Shown: positions 30,058 through 38,896, counted from the stretch's first letter. The stretch: 62,507 nt of DNA from Rhodospirillales bacterium (GCA_009839325.1 VXPW01000089.1:1-62507), one strand, 5' to 3'. A program made the numbers and translations. Notes: generated from the letters alone by a model not told the origin.

Positions 30058-30378
30058 GTGAACCCGGCAAACCTGAAGACTCAAGGGGCTTCCCGCGTCT
30101 CTCGTCACCGAAAGAGGATCAGGACCAGTGGCGCCAAACGCGTGGAAGTCACGGTTCCCTCCCGAGACGCCCCACTAGTCAAGGCGATAGCCAGTGCCCT
30201 GCGTTCAGATGGCCAGGAAGCAGAACGCATTCGTGAATCTCTCCAGTCGATGCTAGCCGTCCCGAGGGCGAAGACTGGCTCCGAGTTGGTTGCCTTCTTT
30301 CGTGCCTCGCCTCTGACCGACGCGGAACTGTCGATCGAGCGCGACCGCTCCTCCGGCCGTTCTGCCGATCTCGACTGA
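30058..30378 (+). CDS. Antitoxin of a type II toxin-antitoxin system
   Basis: 106 residues, GTG start with a GGGG site upstream. The middle contains KRVEVTVPSRDAPLVKAIASAL followed by helical RIRESLQSML and a C-terminal segment TGSELVAFFRASPL that probably wraps the toxin. The type is the antitoxin usually found with FitB/VapC PIN toxins. Its TGA overlaps the toxin ATG by one base (TGATG). A perfect palindrome upstream is the likely autoregulatory operator. Confidence 0.8.
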   Translation: MNPANLKTQGASRVSRHRKRIRTSGAKRVEVTVPSRDAPLVKAIASALRSDGQEAERIRESLQSMLAVPRAKTGSELVAFFRASPLTDAELSIERDRSSGRSADLD

Positions 30379-30815
30379 TGGCCTTTCTACTCGACACCAA
30401 CATTGTCAGCGAAACCGTCAGGCCAAACCCCGAGAAGGCAGTACTCGACTGGATCGGCGCCCGGGTTCCGACAGATCTCTTTCTTGCTGCCCAAACCCTG
30501 GGAGAACTGGTTCGAGGCGCACGGAAGGTTAGAGACCAGGCGCGCCGCGAACGATTTGAAAAATGGATAGAGCAGGATCTCGCCCGCCAATTTGATGGAC
30601 GCGTCTTGCCATTCGATGGTCGGACGGCTTCGGTGTGGGGGCGCCTTATGGGAGATGGCGACCGTGTTGGGCGGCGGCCTGCCGCAGCCGATGCTCACAT
30701 CGCGGCATTGGCCCTTCAACATGACCTGATCCTTGTGACCAGAAACGTGAAGGACTTCGTGAATTTCGATGTTCGATTACTCGATCCGTGGCAAAACCCA
30801 GGGGGCGACGGATAG
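30378..30815 (+). CDS. vapC: VapC/FitB-type PIN-domain ribonuclease toxin
   Basis: 145 residues, PIN fold. The acidic metal-binding residues are visible: Asp6 in FLLDTNIVSE, Glu43 in LGELVRGAR, Asp105 in AAADAHIAA, and an Asn/Asp pair in TRNVKDF. Such toxins cleave tRNA or rRNA in a Mg2+-dependent way and are neutralised by the adjacent antitoxin. The catalytic residues appear intact, so the toxin is probably functional. The gene is coupled to the antitoxin by a one-base stop/start overlap. Confidence 0.9.
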   Translation: MAFLLDTNIVSETVRPNPEKAVLDWIGARVPTDLFLAAQTLGELVRGARKVRDQARRERFEKWIEQDLARQFDGRVLPFDGRTASVWGRLMGDGDRVGRRPAAADAHIAALALQHDLILVTRNVKDFVNFDVRLLDPWQNPGGDG

Positions 30816-30976
30816 GTATCCTAGTAGCCTCACACCGACCCAAGCCCGGAAGCTGCGATCAAGCTTTGACCGGCCTGTCGCCGTCAACCGCCAGCCGAAG
30901 CTTGAAATCCTTCAGAGGCGATGTCAGCCCGGCCGGGTACCGAGACGGGGTGTGCCGCTGCGCGAGCTTCTCCCAG

Positions 30977-31120
30977 GCGATGGCACCGTCCAAGCCGCGA
31001 GCCGCCCCATCGAGGTGCTGACGCCGGGGGCCCTGTTCCAGGGTCTACGGCGCGCCGATTGCCGTCGAGCGACTGCCAAACGGCTACAACGTGTGCGTTC
31101 CGACCGGCCTGTCATCCGCA
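30977..31120 (+). pseudogene. Frameshifted 3' remnant of a second FecE-type ATPase gene
   Basis: By hand alignment ~85% identical to the last 143 bases of the functional ATPase gene (29671-29813). The encoded peptide (GDGTVQAASRPIEVLTP ... APIAVERLPNGYNVCVPTGL) is clearly homologous, and most differences are at third codon positions, so the copy diverged under selection before decaying. One extra T around 31036-31037 shifts the frame. No start, Walker or signature motifs remain. It marks the end of a lost or replaced transporter gene, with the toxin-antitoxin pair between the two copies. Confidence 0.85.
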
Positions 31121-31202
31121 CACGAGACCTGGCGGCCGGAGACGGGGCCGGCGCCGATCTGCGCCGTGTTGAACGAGGGCTCGACCGCGCATGAGCGCGG
31201 GT

Positions 31203-31625
31203 TCAGGGGCTTCGTCGGGCGGCCACAGCCTCCACTTCGATAAGGAATTCCTTCCGGACCAGTCCGTCGATGATCAGCAGTGTGTTGGGAGGATAGTCGG
31301 GCCCGCTGAACAGACTCGGAAAGACCTTTGCGCGGACCTCCATGAAGGTCGGGAGCAGGTTTGCGTCGACCAGATAGGTCCGCATGGAAACGATGCTGTC
31401 GCAGCTCTCGCCGATGCCGTTCAATACCGATGCCAGGTTTTCGTAGACTTGGCGGACCTGGGCGGCGAAGTCGTCGCTACCGACGATGGCTCCGTCGCTA
31501 TCGACGGCGACCTGACCGGCGATGTGGTAGGTGCCAAGCCCGGCCGGCATGAACGCGGCTTGGGAATAGAGGCCCTGCGCCGGAGCGGCGGCGGGCGGGT
31601 TGAGAAGTTCGATCTGGTCGGCCAC
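31203..31625 (-). CDS. RidA/YjgF/UK114 family protein lacking the catalytic arginine
   Basis: 140 residues, the common length for this trimeric family. GTG start with GGAGG 5 bases upstream. Family segments are GLYSQAAFMPAGLGTYHIAGQ, VYENLASVLNGIGES and VSMRTYLVDANLLPTFMEVRAKVF. At the position where RidA imine deaminases carry Arg105 (PARSCV), this protein reads YPPNTLLII, with Asn instead. It therefore likely belongs to a Rid subgroup without 2-aminoacrylate deaminase activity. It stands alone on the minus strand in the accessory patch. Confidence 0.88.
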   Translation of the reverse strand: MADQIELLNPPAAAPAQGLYSQAAFMPAGLGTYHIAGQVAVDSDGAIVGSDDFAAQVRQVYENLASVLNGIGESCDSIVSMRTYLVDANLLPTFMEVRAKVFPSLFSGPDYPPNTLLIIDGLVRKEFLIEVEAVAARRSP

Positions 31626-31750
31626 GGTTGCCTCCTGTGCAGGGCGGGATTGTGGAAGATTCAGAGAGTAGATGAGAGCTCCGGGCATTCCGAGTTGACG
31701 AAGCCCGGAGATGCCTACCCATGCTCACTGGTATGGCCAATAGGGGTCAT

Positions 31751-31951
31751 ATGAAGACGACCCTCGATATTCACGATGAACTTCTCTGCCGCGCCAGGCG
31801 CCACGCCCTGGATACCGGTTCCACGCTGCGTGCCGTGGTCGAGGACGGGCTCTGGCAGGTGCTGGACAGGGCGAATCCGCTTCGCGAGCACGTACTTCCC
31901 GACCTGCGGGTGGGCGGCCCCGGGAGGCCAAGGGCTCAGCCTCCCGGTTGA
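31751..31951 (+). CDS. Orphan antitoxin-like ribbon-helix-helix protein
   Basis: 66 residues. MKTTLDIHDELLCRARRHAL is a typical beta strand plus helix of VapB-like ribbon-helix-helix antitoxins, and STLRAVVEDGLWQVL is the second helix. The C-terminal end (GGPGRPRAQPPG) looks out of frame compared with relatives, which usually end in a longer acidic toxin-binding tail. No toxin gene follows; the next gene is on the other strand 81 bases on. Probably a decaying or solitary antitoxin. Confidence 0.6.
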   Translation: MKTTLDIHDELLCRARRHALDTGSTLRAVVEDGLWQVLDRANPLREHVLPDLRVGGPGRPRAQPPG

Positions 31952-32032
31952 CACACGCATCTGCGTAAGGCGCGGCGACGAGCGAAGCCGATTGCCCGCC
32001 GTCGCCCGGACAGCCGCCGGCAGTGTCTCAGT

Positions 32033-33184
32033 TCACTGGAGTCGGGCGAGTTCCTTCCACTGTCCGCCTTCGATCACCGAGAGAATGACCTCGTCCGAGC
32101 CTTGATGGTCGTCGGCCGAATAGTCGACGTGAGCGTCGAGGATGGAGTCGTAGTAGTCGACGCTCTCCATGGCGTTCAGAAAGCTGTCGACGGTGAGATC
32201 GCGCCCTGCCTTCTCGAGCGCCCGGGTCAGCCCGGTCGCCGCGGCGTAGCCGAGCAAGGCGCCGGTTCCCGGAAATTCCCCGTGCGCTTCCGTGTAGGCC
32301 GCGATGAAGGCCGCCGGTCCGGGCTGGTCGGCCCGCGCAGCCAGATCGGCCCAGCCAGCGGCGGCGTACATGCCCTCGGTCAGACCGCCGGGCACCTTGG
32401 CGAGAAGGGTATGGAAGGTGGCCGACGAACCGACGAACCTGATGTCATCGAAGCCGAGCTTCTTCGCGGTCCCGAGGACCGTAATGGTCTGACGAATGCC
32501 GAGCGCCAGCGCCACCATCTCGCAGCCTTCCGCGTTCAGCTTCTGAAGGGATCCGGCAAAGTCGGTCTCATCCGGCTTGTGGGTGGTCTCGGTGACATAG
32601 CTCACTGCGCCGTTCGCGGCGGCTTCGTCGCTGACGGCTTCCTGGATCTCGATCCCGAAGTCGGACGGGATGTACATGGTGCAGACGGTCGCGACGTCGT
32701 GGTGCTCCACCATGTACTGTGTGGCGAGTCGCAGCTGGTCGTAGTACGTGCTGGAGCCGACGAAGCGCAGGCGAATAGGCTCGTCCAGCAGCTGCCGCGC
32801 CGCGGACAGGGGCGAAATGTTCGGAATGTTCTTGGGCGTCGTCAGCTTGTAACCGGCGAGGTTCATGGGTGTGCCCAGCGACAGCAGCATCGCGAACACC
32901 TGGTCTCGGTTCACGAGCTTGTTGTACCCCTGCATCGCTTTCTGCATCTGGTAGCTGCTGTCCTCGACGACGAATCGGATGGTCCGGCCGTGAATGCCGC
33001 CAGCGGCGTTGACCACGTCGAAATGCATCTGCGCGGCGGTGACCGCGGGCGCGCCGAAGGCCGCAAAGATTCCGGACAGGTCGTTCACGGAACCGATGAC
33101 GACCTCGTCATCACTGACGCCCTGCTCGGCGAAGGCGGGTGTCGCGACGATCAGCGTTGCCGCCAGAAATTTCAGGAACCTCAT
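32033..33184 (-). CDS. LivK-type branched-chain amino acid/amide ABC binding protein
   Basis: 383 residues with a signal peptide (MRFLKFLAATLIVATPAFA). Type I periplasmic binding fold: GVSDDEVVIGSVNDLSGIFAAFG at the mature start, RTIRFVVEDSSYQ, and a long C-terminal half with GTGALLGYAAATGLTRAL. Ligand not determinable; this HAAT family binds Leu/Ile/Val, amides, urea or aromatic compounds. Last gene of the minus-strand livH-M-G-F/acyl-CoA synthetase run. Linkage to an acyl-CoA synthetase suggests an aromatic or organic-acid ligand rather than simple amino acids (inference). Confidence 0.92.
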   Translation of the reverse strand: MRFLKFLAATLIVATPAFAEQGVSDDEVVIGSVNDLSGIFAAFGAPAVTAAQMHFDVVNAAGGIHGRTIRFVVEDSSYQMQKAMQGYNKLVNRDQVFAMLLSLGTPMNLAGYKLTTPKNIPNISPLSAARQLLDEPIRLRFVGSSTYYDQLRLATQYMVEHHDVATVCTMYIPSDFGIEIQEAVSDEAAANGAVSYVTETTHKPDETDFAGSLQKLNAEGCEMVALALGIRQTITVLGTAKKLGFDDIRFVGSSATFHTLLAKVPGGLTEGMYAAAGWADLAARADQPGPAAFIAAYTEAHGEFPGTGALLGYAAATGLTRALEKAGRDLTVDSFLNAMESVDYYDSILDAHVDYSADDHQGSDEVILSVIEGGQWKELARLQ

Positions 33185-33204
33185 GTTCGTCCTCCTTGAC
33201 GAAG

Positions 33205-35088
33205 TCAGTACATTTCCGCGATCAACGCCTCGTGCTTGCGCTGCACGAAGTCGCGGCGAAGCTTCATTGTCGGTGTCAGCTCATCGTCCTCAGCTGTGAG
33301 CAGGCAGTCGATCAGGCGGAAGTCCTTCACCTGCTCGACCCGCGCGAACCGGTTGTTGACGGCTTCGACTTCCGTACGGATCAGCGCCTGCACGGGTTCC
33401 GCAGCGCACAGCGAAGCGAAATCCGAGAACGGCACGCGGCGCTCCTGCGCGAAGCGTTCCACGTTTTCCTGATCAATCATGATCAGCGCCGTGAGGTACT
33501 TCCGGCGATCGCCGACCACGACAGCGTCCGCGATGTACGGAGAGAACTTCATCTGGTTCTCCATCGTCGCTGGCGTGATGTTCTTCCCCCCGGCCGTGAT
33601 GATGATGTCCTTGATGCGCCCGGTGATCCAGAAGAATCCCCGGTTGTCGACCCGCCCCACATCGCCCGTATGCAACCATCCGTCACGAATGGTCTCCGCG
33701 GTCTTGTCGGGATTGTTCCAGTACCCCTGAAACACGAGGGGCCCCTTGGCCACGATCTCGCCGTCTTCCGCGATCCGCATTTCCACGCCCGGGACCGCAA
33801 CGCCGATCGAGCCGGTCTCGTTGCGGTCCGGCAGGTTGACCGAAAGCACGCCCGAGCTCTCGGTCTGCCCGTAGCCCTCAAGCATGACCAGCCCGATCGC
33901 CCAGTACCACTTCACCAGGTCCGGCGAAATGGGGGCGGCTCCCGTCGCGACGCGACGCGCGCGGTCAAGTCCGATCATCCGCCGCACGTTGGCCAGCACC
34001 AGCCAGTCCCAGAGCCGGTAGCGCGCCTCAAGCCAGTCCGGAACCCGGCGGCCCGTCATCCGGAATTCGGCCCGCTGCATGCCGCAGGCGACCGCCCGGC
34101 CGAACGCCCACCGGCCGAGCGGCGTTGCCTCTTCGTTCAGCAGCATGATGCGCGAATAGATCTTTTCCCAGAGTCGCGGCACCGCGGTGAAGAACGATGG
34201 CGAGACCTCGCGCAGGTTGTCGAAGACGGTGTCGGGACTCTCGGCGAAGTTGACCACCGATTTCGCGGCCAGCGGCACGAAGGCGGACAGCAGACGTTCG
34301 AGCACGTGGCAGAGCGGCAGAAAGCACAACTGCTCGTCCCCATCCTCGACGGGGAGCATGCGGAGGCCCGACTGCACGGAAAAGACGATGTTCTCGTGGG
34401 AGATCATCGCCCCCTTCGGCTGTCCGGTCGTCCCGGAGGTGTAAATCAGAATGGCGGTGTCATCGGGACGCGACGCGGCGATTTCGCGTTCAAAGCGCCC
34501 CGGGTCCGCGGAGTGGGCGCGGGCGCCCAGCTCGTACAGCTCGTCGAGAAACATCACGGATTCGTCGGCGAATCCGCGCAATCCGTCCCGCTCGACCACG
34601 ATGCACTTGAGCACGTTCGGGACGCGGTCGCGGATCTCGAGGAACTTGTCGAGCTGCTCGTCATTCTCGACGATCAGGAACCGGCTCTTCGAATCGGCGA
34701 GCAGGAACGCCACCTGCTCGGCGCTGTCCGTCGGATAGATGCCGTTCGTGATCCCGCCCATGCACTGGACCCCGAGATCGGCATACAGCCATTCCTTGTT
34801 GTCTTCGGAGAGAACGGACACCACGTCGCCTCGCTTGAGGCCGAGCGACGCAAGCCCCATGCCGATTGCCCGGGCGGCGTCGAGGAACCGCGCCCAAGTA
34901 TGGCTCCGCCAGATCCCCAGCGTCTTTTCCCGGTGGGCGATCCGTTCCTCCAACGTCCGGCAGCGGTGCAGGAACAGCTTCGGCACCGTGTCGCACCCGT
35001 CGATCAGGTACGGGGCACTGGGCGCGGCCTGGTCGGCGGGGACCGCCTGGCCGGCCTCCGGCGGCAGGGTTGACACGGAGGAGCTCAC
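33205..35088 (-). CDS. Long-chain acyl-CoA synthetase (AMP-forming)
   Basis: 627 residues. AMP-binding P-loop ILIYTSGTTGQPKGAMISH at ~residue 215, YGQTESSG at ~385 and the hinge/lysine region TGDVGRVDNRGFFWITGR with IKDIIITAGGKNI. The length and the C-terminal LRRDFVQRKHEALI match the FadD15-like long-chain type rather than short acetyl-CoA synthetases. It activates carboxylates as CoA thioesters through acyl-AMP. GTG start overlaps the livF stop by 4 bases (GTGA), and the binding protein follows 20 bases later, so it is embedded in the transporter operon. Confidence 0.93.
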   Translation of the reverse strand: MSSSVSTLPPEAGQAVPADQAAPSAPYLIDGCDTVPKLFLHRCRTLEERIAHREKTLGIWRSHTWARFLDAARAIGMGLASLGLKRGDVVSVLSEDNKEWLYADLGVQCMGGITNGIYPTDSAEQVAFLLADSKSRFLIVENDEQLDKFLEIRDRVPNVLKCIVVERDGLRGFADESVMFLDELYELGARAHSADPGRFEREIAASRPDDTAILIYTSGTTGQPKGAMISHENIVFSVQSGLRMLPVEDGDEQLCFLPLCHVLERLLSAFVPLAAKSVVNFAESPDTVFDNLREVSPSFFTAVPRLWEKIYSRIMLLNEEATPLGRWAFGRAVACGMQRAEFRMTGRRVPDWLEARYRLWDWLVLANVRRMIGLDRARRVATGAAPISPDLVKWYWAIGLVMLEGYGQTESSGVLSVNLPDRNETGSIGVAVPGVEMRIAEDGEIVAKGPLVFQGYWNNPDKTAETIRDGWLHTGDVGRVDNRGFFWITGRIKDIIITAGGKNITPATMENQMKFSPYIADAVVVGDRRKYLTALIMIDQENVERFAQERRVPFSDFASLCAAEPVQALIRTEVEAVNNRFARVEQVKDFRLIDCLLTAEDDELTPTMKLRRDFVQRKHEALIAEMY

Positions 35089-35855
35089 CTCCAGGACTTC
35101 CGGCGTTTCCAGCGTCGGTCGCCACGCGCGCTGTTCTGGTGGCCGCCAAGGTAGAACTCCTGGATGTCCCGACTTTCCTTGAGGGCCTCCGTGGAGCCGT
35201 CCAACACGATGCGGCCGGTCTCCATCACGTAGCCGAAATCCGCGACCTCGAGCGCCAGCCGGGCGTTTTGCTCCACGAGCAGCACGCTGATCCCGCGTTC
35301 CTGGTTGAGGCGTCGGATGACGTTGAAGATGCCGCGCACCAGCAGGGGCGAAAGACCGAGGGACGGCTCGTCGAGCAGCATCAGCTTCGGACGCGCCATC
35401 AGCCCGCGCGCGACGGCGAGCATCTGCTGCTGGCCGCCTGACAGCGTGCCGGCAGGCTGCGCCATCCGTTCCTGAAGGATCGGAAAATAGTCGACGACCC
35501 TGCTGATATCCGCGGCGATGCCGCGGTCTGCACGGCAGTAGGCGCCCATCTCGAGATTTTGGGCCACGGTCAGCAACGGAAAGATCTCGCGTCCCTCGGG
35601 TACGTGCACGATACCCCGCCGCACAATCGCGTCGGGCTCTTTGCGGGCGATGGCTTCACCAGCGAACCGCACCGCCCCTTTCTCCGGATTCAGTACGCCC
35701 GAAATCGTTTTCAGAAGGGTGGTCTTGCCGGCTCCGTTGGCGCCGAGCACGGTCACAATGGTCCCCTCCTGCACGTCGAGGCTGATGCCACGGATGGCCA
35801 GCACGGGTCCGTAGTAGCTCTCCAGGTTGCGGACCTCGAGGAGGGCGCCGCTCAT
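35085..35855 (-). CDS. livF: ABC transporter ATP-binding protein LivF type
   Basis: 256 residues. Walker A GANGAGKTT at ~residue 38, signature LSGGQQQMLAVARGL, Walker B KLMLLDEPSLGLSP and H-loop LLVEQNARLAL. One of the two nucleotide-binding subunits of the branched-chain type importer. It overlaps livG by 4 bases (ATGA) at its start and the acyl-CoA synthetase by 4 bases at its end. Confidence 0.95.
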   Translation of the reverse strand: MSGALLEVRNLESYYGPVLAIRGISLDVQEGTIVTVLGANGAGKTTLLKTISGVLNPEKGAVRFAGEAIARKEPDAIVRRGIVHVPEGREIFPLLTVAQNLEMGAYCRADRGIAADISRVVDYFPILQERMAQPAGTLSGGQQQMLAVARGLMARPKLMLLDEPSLGLSPLLVRGIFNVIRRLNQERGISVLLVEQNARLALEVADFGYVMETGRIVLDGSTEALKESRDIQEFYLGGHQNSARGDRRWKRRKSWR

Positions 35856-36628
35856 GCCTCGGGCTCCCGGTCAATTCCGAGGAACGCATGCAGGACCTCG
35901 GGATGCGACTGCACCTCCGCCGGGGTGCCGAGCGCGATCACCCGGCCTTCGGCCAGCACCAGCACCCGGTCCGAAACGGCGGAAACCAGCCCCATGTCGT
36001 GCTCGACCATGAGGATGGTGATGCCGAGCTCCGCGCGGATATCGCTGATCCAGAACTGCATGTCCCGCGATTCCTCTGTGGACAGCCCGGAAGCCGGCTC
36101 GTCCAGAAGGACGATCCGGGGCTCCATGGCGAGCGCCCGACCGACTTCCACCACCTTGCGGGTGCCGTACGGGAGCCCGGCGATCCGCTGTTCGCGGGAA
36201 GCGTGCAGATCGAGGAAGTCGATGACCCGCTCGACCGCTTCCCGATGGGCGATTTCTTCCCGCCGTGCAGCCGGGCTGAAGACCGCTTGCGACGCGAACG
36301 AGGCCCGGCGGCGGGTATGGCGGCCGATCAGCAGGTTCTGCAATACCGTCGACGTTTCGAACAGGTCGATGTTCTGAAACGTGCGGGCGATACCGAGCGA
36401 GGCCATGTCGGCGGGGCGCCGGTCCAGAATGCTGGCTCCGTCGAGACGCACTTCCCCGGCTTCCGGTTCGCAGAAGCGGGAGATCAGGTTGAAGAGCGTC
36501 GACTTGCCCGCGCCGTTCGGCCCCACGATGGCGAAGATCTCGCCGGGCTCAACGCTGAACGAGACGTTGGCGAGCGCCGTGACGCCGCCGAAACGGATGG
36601 TGACGTCGCGCACATCGAGCAGGCTCAC
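35852..36628 (-). CDS. livG: ABC transporter ATP-binding protein LivG type
   Basis: 258 residues from the GTG at 36628, which overlaps the livM stop (GTGA). The frame is open to 37288, but only as a shadow of livM. Walker A GPNGAGKST at ~residue 36, the livG-type signature LPYGTRKVVEVGRAL in place of LSGGQ, Walker B RIVLLDEPASGLS and the H-loop MVEHDMGLV. The usual LivG insert ARTFQNIDLFETSTVLQNLLIG is present. Pairs with LivF. Confidence 0.95.
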   Translation of the reverse strand: MSLLDVRDVTIRFGGVTALANVSFSVEPGEIFAIVGPNGAGKSTLFNLISRFCEPEAGEVRLDGASILDRRPADMASLGIARTFQNIDLFETSTVLQNLLIGRHTRRRASFASQAVFSPAARREEIAHREAVERVIDFLDLHASREQRIAGLPYGTRKVVEVGRALAMEPRIVLLDEPASGLSTEESRDMQFWISDIRAELGITILMVEHDMGLVSAVSDRVLVLAEGRVIALGTPAEVQSHPEVLHAFLGIDREPEA

Positions 36629-37725
36629 CGGATGCGCTCCGTCTTCAGATACGACCGCTGGCGACGGAACAGGTCGCGGCGGTAGAACGGAAACAGCTCG
36701 AAGTAGATCCTCCACTTCGTGATTCTGCCGTGGACACCCTGCGGCTCGAAGAGAATGAAGAGGACCAGGATCAGGCCGAACACCCCGGTCTCGAGCCCGG
36801 GAATCGCAACCCCGCCGGTACCGATGACTTGCGTGATCCAGTCCCGCCCGATGTTGATGGCTTGGGGAATCATGCCCACCACCAGCGCACCGTAGAAGGC
36901 GCCGTGAATCGATCCGATCCCGCCAATGACGATCATGAGCAGCAGCTGGATCGAGACCACCACCGTGAAGACTTCGTGGTTGAAGGTGTAGAAGAAATGC
37001 CCGAGCAGGGCGCCGGCCCAGCCCGTGATCAAGCACGACAGTCCGAACGCGGCCGCCTTCGTCCATGCCAGCCGGACCCCCATCGCCTGGGCGGACACCT
37101 CGGAATCGCGGATCGCGACAAAGGCTCTTCCGAGCGGCGCACGGAGGATGTTGCGATATCCAAGCGTGATCAGCAGCACGACCGCAAGGCACAGCCAGTA
37201 GAACCGGTCCGGGGAACCGAACCGGTCCATGTCGATCCCGCCGATGGTGATGGTCGGCGCGGTCAGACCGATTACCCCTCCCGTCCACGGCTCGGCCAGG
37301 ACAATGATGTCCTCGACCAGCATCGACAGGGCGAGCGTCGCGATGGCGAGGTAGATGCCGTGCAGCCGGAACACGGGAATTGCGATCAGCACGCCGACGA
37401 TTCCCGTAAGGACGCCGGCGAGCGCGAACGAGGCCAGGAACGGGAGGCCGAAGCGGTCCATCAGGATGGCATGGGCGTAACAGCCGACGGCGAGAAAGGC
37501 GGCGTGGCCGAGGCTCACCTGGCCTGCGTGGCCGGTCAGCAGCATGAGGCCCATGCCAGCGATGGCCCAGATGAGGACGCCCGTGACCTCCCCGATGAGG
37601 AAGTCGTCCAGCACGAACGGCAGCCCCACGGCGAGCACGACGAGAGCGGCGTAGCGACTGGCCTGATAGCCGTCGGCGAACAGCCGGATGTCGTGGTTGT
37701 AGCTGGTCTTGAAGGAAACGCGCAT
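36625..37725 (-). CDS. livM: Branched-chain type ABC permease LivM
   Basis: 366 residues from the ATG at 37725, 4 bases after the livH stop; the frame is open to 37758. Around ten membrane helices. The LivM hallmark GHAGQVSLGHAAFLAVGCYAHA is split here as LTGHAGQVSLGHAAF and YAHAIL; the loop RAFVAIRDSEVSAQAMGV with the EAA-like coupling segment follows, then GGIGSIHGAFYGALVVG. The cytoplasmic C-terminal tail (~40 residues, Arg/Phe-rich) is longer than in E. coli. Confidence 0.94.
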   Translation of the reverse strand: MRVSFKTSYNHDIRLFADGYQASRYAALVVLAVGLPFVLDDFLIGEVTGVLIWAIAGMGLMLLTGHAGQVSLGHAAFLAVGCYAHAILMDRFGLPFLASFALAGVLTGIVGVLIAIPVFRLHGIYLAIATLALSMLVEDIIVLAEPWTGGVIGLTAPTITIGGIDMDRFGSPDRFYWLCLAVVLLITLGYRNILRAPLGRAFVAIRDSEVSAQAMGVRLAWTKAAAFGLSCLITGWAGALLGHFFYTFNHEVFTVVVSIQLLLMIVIGGIGSIHGAFYGALVVGMIPQAINIGRDWITQVIGTGGVAIPGLETGVFGLILVLFILFEPQGVHGRITKWRIYFELFPFYRRDLFRRQRSYLKTERIR

Positions 37726-37729
37726 CGCT

Positions 37730-38605
37730 TCAGAGCTTCTTGCCGCTGACCTGGGCAAACAGGCCGTGCGGACGGAAGATCAGGACGAGGATCAGGACGG
37801 CATACGGCGCAATCTGCGCATAGCCGGCCGCGACGTATCGAGCGGCGAAGGGCTCCACCAGGCCGATGATCAGGCCGCCCAGCAATGCTCCCGGCAGCGA
37901 CCCAAACCCTCCGATGACCGCCGCCGCAAACGCCTTGATCCCGAGCAGACCAGCGCTGGGGTCCACCGATCCCTTGGCAGCAAACAGGATTCCTGCAGCG
38001 GCGGCGGTAGCGCCGGCCAGCATCCAGGTCAATCCGTGAATCCGCTTGACGGGAATGCCCATGTAATAGGCTGCCAGCTGGTTCTGGCTTGCTGCCTGCA
38101 TGGCAATGCCAAGCTTGGTGCGGCTGAAGAACAGGTACAGCAGGCCGGTCAGCAGAACGGTCACGGCGATCACCGCGATTTCGTCGGCACTCAGGACGAC
38201 TGGGCCGAACGTGACGTGGGTTCCCGCGATCGGATGGTCCATGACTAGTGGATCGTGGCCCCAGATGGCGCCGGCGATAAACCGCAGCACGAAACCGAAC
38301 GCAATCGTCAGGATGACGACGGCGATCTGTGACTGGCCGAACAGTGGGCGTAGCAGCGTCCGCTCCATCGCCATGCCGAACGCGGCCATGATCACGACGG
38401 CACCGACGCAGGCCAGCCAGAACGGCAGGCCGCCGTGGGATTCGTTGCCCAGACCGATCGCGATGAAGGCGCCGAGCATCATCATGTCGCCCTGCGCAAA
38501 ATTGACCTGCTCGGTGGCTTTGTAGATCAGCACGAAGCCGAGGGCGATCAGGCCGTACACGCAACCGTTGGCAAGACCGCCCACCATGAGCTGAAGATCT
38601 TCCAA
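37730..38605 (-). CDS. livH: Branched-chain type ABC permease LivH
   Basis: 291 residues with eight or so membrane helices. Hallmarks are GCVYGLIALGFVLIYKATEQVNFAQGD, divided at residues ~15-40, and LGIKAFAAAVIGGFGSLPGALLGG near the C-terminus. First gene of the transporter operon livH-livM-livG-livF-acyl-CoA synthetase-livK. The 291 bases upstream to the DUF2244 gene hold the operon promoter; I cannot identify its elements. Confidence 0.95.
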   Translation of the reverse strand: MEDLQLMVGGLANGCVYGLIALGFVLIYKATEQVNFAQGDMMMLGAFIAIGLGNESHGGLPFWLACVGAVVIMAAFGMAMERTLLRPLFGQSQIAVVILTIAFGFVLRFIAGAIWGHDPLVMDHPIAGTHVTFGPVVLSADEIAVIAVTVLLTGLLYLFFSRTKLGIAMQAASQNQLAAYYMGIPVKRIHGLTWMLAGATAAAAGILFAAKGSVDPSAGLLGIKAFAAAVIGGFGSLPGALLGGLIIGLVEPFAARYVAAGYAQIAPYAVLILVLIFRPHGLFAQVSGKKL

Positions 38606-38896
38606 GCGCCCACTCCGATAGCACGTCCGCCGATTGACATGGATGTGCCCCCGATAGTTTCACCGGCAGCCGGGTGTGGTCAACTGCTTGCGTCGTCGGG
38701 CGGCAAGGATGGAAGAGCCGATGCCGCGCTGACTTCGCGTGTCGCGCCGGCCCGGCGGTGATCAGTGCGTCTGGCGCAACCCTCAGCCCATACTGCGTTC
38801 GTCAGGAACCATGCGCCTCAGGGGCCGCTGCCGCGTGTCAAGGTCCCGGTGCGGGATACTTTCCGGGGTATCCGAACGAGGATATTGGGGGGCGGT

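Noticed and set aside
33139-35073. 644-codon plus-strand open frame opposite the acyl-CoA synthetase
   Set aside because: Shadow translation rich in Arg, His and Asp; the minus strand carries all AMP-binding motifs.
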